NCBI RefSeq assembly: GCF_947497935.1
Contig: NZ_CANMIO010000010.1
Coordinates: 104,237 to 168,236, forward strand
DNA: 64,000 nucleotides
Direction: 5' to 3'
Source of the DNA: an uncultured Shewanella sp.
GTDB lineage: Bacteria; Pseudomonadota; Gammaproteobacteria; Enterobacterales; Shewanellaceae
Position 1 is the stretch's first letter; each line of letters starts with the position of its first letter. The notes below the pieces were generated by a model, which saw only the letters and a program-made list of their open reading frames with translations, was not told the origin of the DNA and ran no database searches. Made by a program: the position numbers and the translations under genes. This document shows, piece after piece, positions 60,741-64,000 of the stretch.

Positions 60741-60951
60741 GTCACTCTCATCTTATGACGGTTACACCCATCAGGCTATGCAGTCTACTGATGTCCTGCT
60801 CTGACTTCTTCCCTGAAAATACTCAATGCTCATTATGGCCGAGCTCAAAACATCAATGATTAAATCTATAACTACATTCTATACGTTAATAGCCAACAAT
60901 AAAGCCATTACAGCTTGTTAACACACTTACCTTTGACAAACTTTACTCATT

Positions 60952-60980
60952 TCAAAAAAAAACGACTCCGAAGAGTCGTC
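60952..60980 (-). terminator. Terminator of aceB
   Basis: ACGACTC-CGAA-GAGTCGT, a 7-bp stem with a stable tetraloop. On the minus strand nine T follow (A-run 60953-60962). The 155 bases between it and the gene hold no ORF. Confidence 0.85.
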
Positions 60981-61135
60981 AATCACAACTAAACCACTCA
61001 CTGGAAGGATGTGGTGCGAAAATTAAAAACCCGCACAGCACGTAGGAATACTGCACGGGGGACACAAGCTACAAAATGTAGCCAAACTTTTACAAACGCA
61101 GGCTTTATAGCAAGCGTACTCATATGCTCTTGGAA

Positions 61136-62773
61136 TTACTCAACCAGCAGTTGATATCCCGGCTCAGTTAAGAAGTCGACTAACTCGTCTGATATGGTTA
61201 TCTGCTCTAGCAGGACCGCCGCCTGAGTAAAGCTGCCACGGGTAAAACGATCAGCCCCAACCTCATCTTTGACATGGGCGAGCTCCTCCACCAACATCTT
61301 TTTAAACAGCGCCTTAGTCACCACCCCCCCAGAAGTAAGTTGCTGACGATGCTTAATCCACTGCCAGATTGAAGTACGAGATATTTCAGCCGTAGCCGCA
61401 TCTTCCATTAAGCCATAGATAGGTACGCAACCATTGCCGTTAATCCATGACTCTATGTATTGCAGCGCAATTCGAATATTGAGACGCATACCTGCTTCTG
61501 TACACGCTCCTTTCGCTGGCTCAAGCAAGTCTCTCGCGTGAATAGGGGCATCAACATCACAGGTAATGTGTCGTTGATTAATATGGTCTTCTCCTATGTA
61601 TTCATTAAAAATAGCCATCGCAGTATCGGCAAGCCCTGGATGTGCGACCCAAGTGCCATCATGGCCATTTCTCGCTTCGAGTTGCTTATCTTGCTTAACC
61701 TTATCTAGCACTTGTTGATTGAGTTCTGCATCCTTAGCGGGGATAAAGGCCGCCATGCCGCCCATCGCCAATGCACCGCGCTTATGACACGTTTTAATCA
61801 GCAAACGAGAATAGGCACTTAAAAATGGCTTATCCATGGTGACCGACGTCCTGTCGGGCAGCACTCTGTCGCTATGGTTATTTAAGGTTTTAATATAGCT
61901 AAAGATATAGTCCCAGCGGCCACAGTTTAGAGCAACGATATTTGAGCGCAGTTCATACAAAATCTCATCCATCTCAAACACTGCAGGAAGAGTTTCAATT
62001 AAACAGGTACATTTTATCGTACCAGGCTGTAAACAGAAACGCGCCTCAACAAAAGCAAACACTTGTGCCCACCATTTCGCCTCTAGGTGACTTTCCAGCT
62101 TAGGAATATAAAAATACGGTCCACTGCCCTGACTCAGTAACTTACGGTAGTTGTTGTAGAAATAAACACAAAAATCGAACAGACAGGCAGGAATGGCAAC
62201 CCCATCAAATTGCACATGCTTTTCTTGCATATGTAGACCACGAACTCTACAGGTAAGCACCGCTGGATTGTTATTTAACGAATAGTGCTTGCCAGTGTCA
62301 GGTGCCGTGTAGCTAATGTCACCGTTCACCGCATCGCGTAGGTTGATTTGACCTTGTACGACCTTCTGCCAGCTTGGCGCCAATGAATCCTCAAAATCAG
62401 CCATAAACACTTTAGCATTTGCATTAAGTGCATTGATTACCATCTTACGTTCAACGGGCCCAGTGATCTCCACCCGCCTATCTTGCAAGTCTTCAGGGAT
62501 CCCCCTGATCTGCCAGTCTCTCTGGCGGATCTCTTTTGTTTCCTCTAAAAAGTCGGGCAACTCACCTGAATCGATGCGCTCTTGCTTTGCTTGTCTATTA
62601 GCAAGCAAGTCGGGCACCACTGGTGCAAACTGCTTACACAGCGCTTTTAATAAACACAGTGTGCCTTCAGTTAATACCAGCTCCTGACCTACAACAGCAT
62701 GCCCCTTAATCTGTAGTTCTTTACTCGAAACCAGTGCATCGCCAGTCTCTAGCGCAGTTAATTGCTCTGTCAT
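61136..62773 (-). CDS. aceB: Malate synthase A
   Basis: 545 residues from ATG 62771-62773, chosen because AGGAG lies 8 bases before it; 44 further codons are open upstream but lack homologous pattern. The malate synthase barrel includes KVFMADFEDSLAPSW near 140, PYFYIPKLESHLEAKWW, and MGGMAAFIPAKD. It condenses glyoxylate with acetyl-CoA in the glyoxylate shunt. isocitrate lyase (aceA), often next to it, is not in the window; a terminator follows directly. Confidence 0.95.
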   Translation of the reverse strand: MTEQLTALETGDALVSSKELQIKGHAVVGQELVLTEGTLCLLKALCKQFAPVVPDLLANRQAKQERIDSGELPDFLEETKEIRQRDWQIRGIPEDLQDRRVEITGPVERKMVINALNANAKVFMADFEDSLAPSWQKVVQGQINLRDAVNGDISYTAPDTGKHYSLNNNPAVLTCRVRGLHMQEKHVQFDGVAIPACLFDFCVYFYNNYRKLLSQGSGPYFYIPKLESHLEAKWWAQVFAFVEARFCLQPGTIKCTCLIETLPAVFEMDEILYELRSNIVALNCGRWDYIFSYIKTLNNHSDRVLPDRTSVTMDKPFLSAYSRLLIKTCHKRGALAMGGMAAFIPAKDAELNQQVLDKVKQDKQLEARNGHDGTWVAHPGLADTAMAIFNEYIGEDHINQRHITCDVDAPIHARDLLEPAKGACTEAGMRLNIRIALQYIESWINGNGCVPIYGLMEDAATAEISRTSIWQWIKHRQQLTSGGVVTKALFKKMLVEELAHVKDEVGADRFTRGSFTQAAVLLEQITISDELVDFLTEPGYQLLVE

Positions 62774-62905
62774 CCTTTTATCTCCTAAAACTATGCTCAT
62801 ATCCTTGATGACACCTAGCATGGGCTGCTTTAGGCCGTCAGCGCTCAAGTAATAAAGATCCCTAGCAACTACTTTCATAAAACCGTACTTAACTTGAACC
62901 TTCAA

Positions 62906-63719
62906 ACTTATGACTTAATTAGCGGTAAGGTTTCTAAGTAAGCATATGTTGATTTACAACAAAACCTACTGACTAAAAGTTTCAGTTGCAAGCATACGGC
63001 AAGCTGCCCTCGCTCATTCCTGAATGCCTAAGATCGCAATACCTCATCAAATAACACAACACAAAACAATCACAACCAACTAATTTAAAAGAAAAAATAA
63101 GCATCGCATGGCTTGAGCGAGATTTAATATCTATGACTTGTAAGACAAATTGACCATAGAGAGTGGACTTAAACTAAATTCGTTATTTTATTTCACGGTG
63201 TTAACATTTATTTCCATTAAATAGGTAAAGCTAACATCACCTTAATTTAGCAAAGCGTTTATAGCTCTCCTTATCGTCAACCTTAAAAACAGCATAAAAA
63301 CAGATAGTTAAACATTAAATGCGAAGGCGTGATTTCAAACAAGTGTTTTAAGTTAACGTTTACGATAACGTAAGAAAAGAGGTGTAAACCTGTCATTAAT
63401 CGATTCACGATAAATATTGACCAACATTAGAAAAAACATTGGTTCAAGAATAAAAAAGTTTATTTTTTGCCGAAAAGTGCGCTAGAAAAGCAAGATTTTA
63501 AAGTGATGTAACCCAAGATTATGGCGGAGCCAACGACGTAATCTGTCACCCTCAAGCTAGCCAGTCTATGTCCATGAGATTAAGGTAACTTAAACCTGCC
63601 TCATTTCGCACACGGGTACAAAAACATCAAAAAATTCAATAAGTAATGATAGCTAACACAAGCTCAACTCAAGAACTTAATGGCTCAATAGCTCACTAAT
63701 TAAGTGTTGAAAGTTGAAA
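62906..63719. other. Upstream region of aceB without a gene
   Basis: About 800 AT-rich bases. I see no ORF with a ribosome site and no confident promoter or RNA. The region must include the aceB promoter. Short inverted elements such as TTTACG-ATAACGTAA (about 63358-63373) may be operators. Confidence 0.5.
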
Positions 63720-63782
63720 GTTAAGAATTAAGAGTTAAGAGTTAAGAGTTAAGAGTTAAGAGTTAAGAGTTAAGAGTTAAGA
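63720..63782. repeat. Tandem array of a 7-bp unit
   Basis: GTTAAGA seven times without error (63734-63782), preceded by GTTAAGA and ATTAAGA, with decaying GTTGAAA copies before. Non-coding. Confidence 0.97.
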
Positions 63783-63914
63783 GGGGAAGCTTAAAAAGCT
63801 TGTGCATAAGAGGCAAACTCAAACCACCAATGACGCAGTTAAAGTCCCTAATTGGTAAATAGCCTTACGCCAATTCATAGTAATCAGTTCAGCTCTAATC
63901 AGGGATAATACAAC

Positions 63915-64000
63915 TAATATCAGTAATATCAGTAATATCAGTAATATCAGTAATATCAGTAATATCAGTAATATCAGTAATATCAGTAATATCAGTAATA
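63915..64000. repeat. Tandem array of a 9-bp unit running off the window
   Basis: TAATATCAG nine times (63915-63995) and five bases of a tenth. Copies are identical. The right end is not seen, so total length is unknown. A 9-bp unit would keep a frame, but all three frames of one strand need not be open: TAA occurs in one plus frame. Confidence 0.97.

Noticed and set aside
62774..62905. 44-residue N-terminal extension of malate synthase
   Set aside because: A strong AGGAG precedes the internal ATG at 62773, and the extension has no family pattern.

Overview
The window looks like chromosomal DNA of a marine gammaproteobacterium of the Shewanella type. This rests on the gene orders guaBA/xseA/der-bamB-yfgM-hisS-ispG-rodZ-pilW-rlmN and purL/mltF/tadA, on cydABX, on a pseudaminic-acid/Maf flagellin-glycosylation cluster, and on families common in that group (DUF2947, NrfJ-like, DUF3820, a Cache-domain chemoreceptor). 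The genus is inferred from gene content and style; no rRNA or tRNA gene is visible.

Layout. 1-9070: flagellin sugar synthesis and transfer. It holds pseG (cut by the left edge), a GH57-like protein with an SpsF-type cytidylyltransferase on the opposite strand, pseC-pseB, and a large Maf/DUF115 glycosyltransferase. 9179-11182: DUF2947 protein, chalcone-isomerase-like secreted protein, and an outer-membrane barrel carrying a nine-G tract. 11353-16401: divergent TetR regulator and two-gene RND efflux pump, with palindromic operators between them. 16349-19950: DUF465 protein, chemoreceptor, a 280-bp inverted-repeat element and an orphan lipoprotein. 19951-20580: repeat-rich non-coding DNA. 20581-23424: cydABX (cytochrome bd oxidase) with an FNR-type box far upstream. 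24098-24381: a free-standing short transcription unit with a strong promoter, a folded leader, a 25-codon ORF and a terminator. 24650-31215: purL, mltF, a 45-residue basic ORF and tadA. 31372-38108: acyltransferase/SGNH protein, guaA, guaB and xseA.

38109-41240 is an accessory pocket of three unrecognised ORFs, two of them small membrane proteins, among copies of a degenerate intergenic repeat. 41340-50189 is the conserved der-to-rlmN series, all on the minus strand (ribosome assembly GTPase, outer-membrane assembly, histidyl-tRNA synthetase, isoprenoid synthesis, cell shape, pilus assembly, rRNA/tRNA methylation). 50349-55746: CNNM/CorC transporter, an UshA-like nucleotidase without a signal peptide, two related GNAT acetyltransferases (the first ending inside a second inverted-repeat element), NrfJ-like and DUF3820 proteins. 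56324-57470: a plasmid-style ParA ATPase with a ribbon-helix-helix partner. 57709-62773: MtfA peptidase, SnoaL-like protein, HDOD-GAF protein and malate synthase. The last 1.2 kb has no gene I can support and ends in two tandem arrays (7-bp and 9-bp units), the second cut by the right edge.

Most of the window is ordinary housekeeping DNA. The parts least explained by known families are the transcription unit at 24098-24381, the ParA/RHH pair with its upstream CGTCA/TGACG motifs, the pocket at 38109-41240, and the inverted-repeat elements placed at gene 3' ends.
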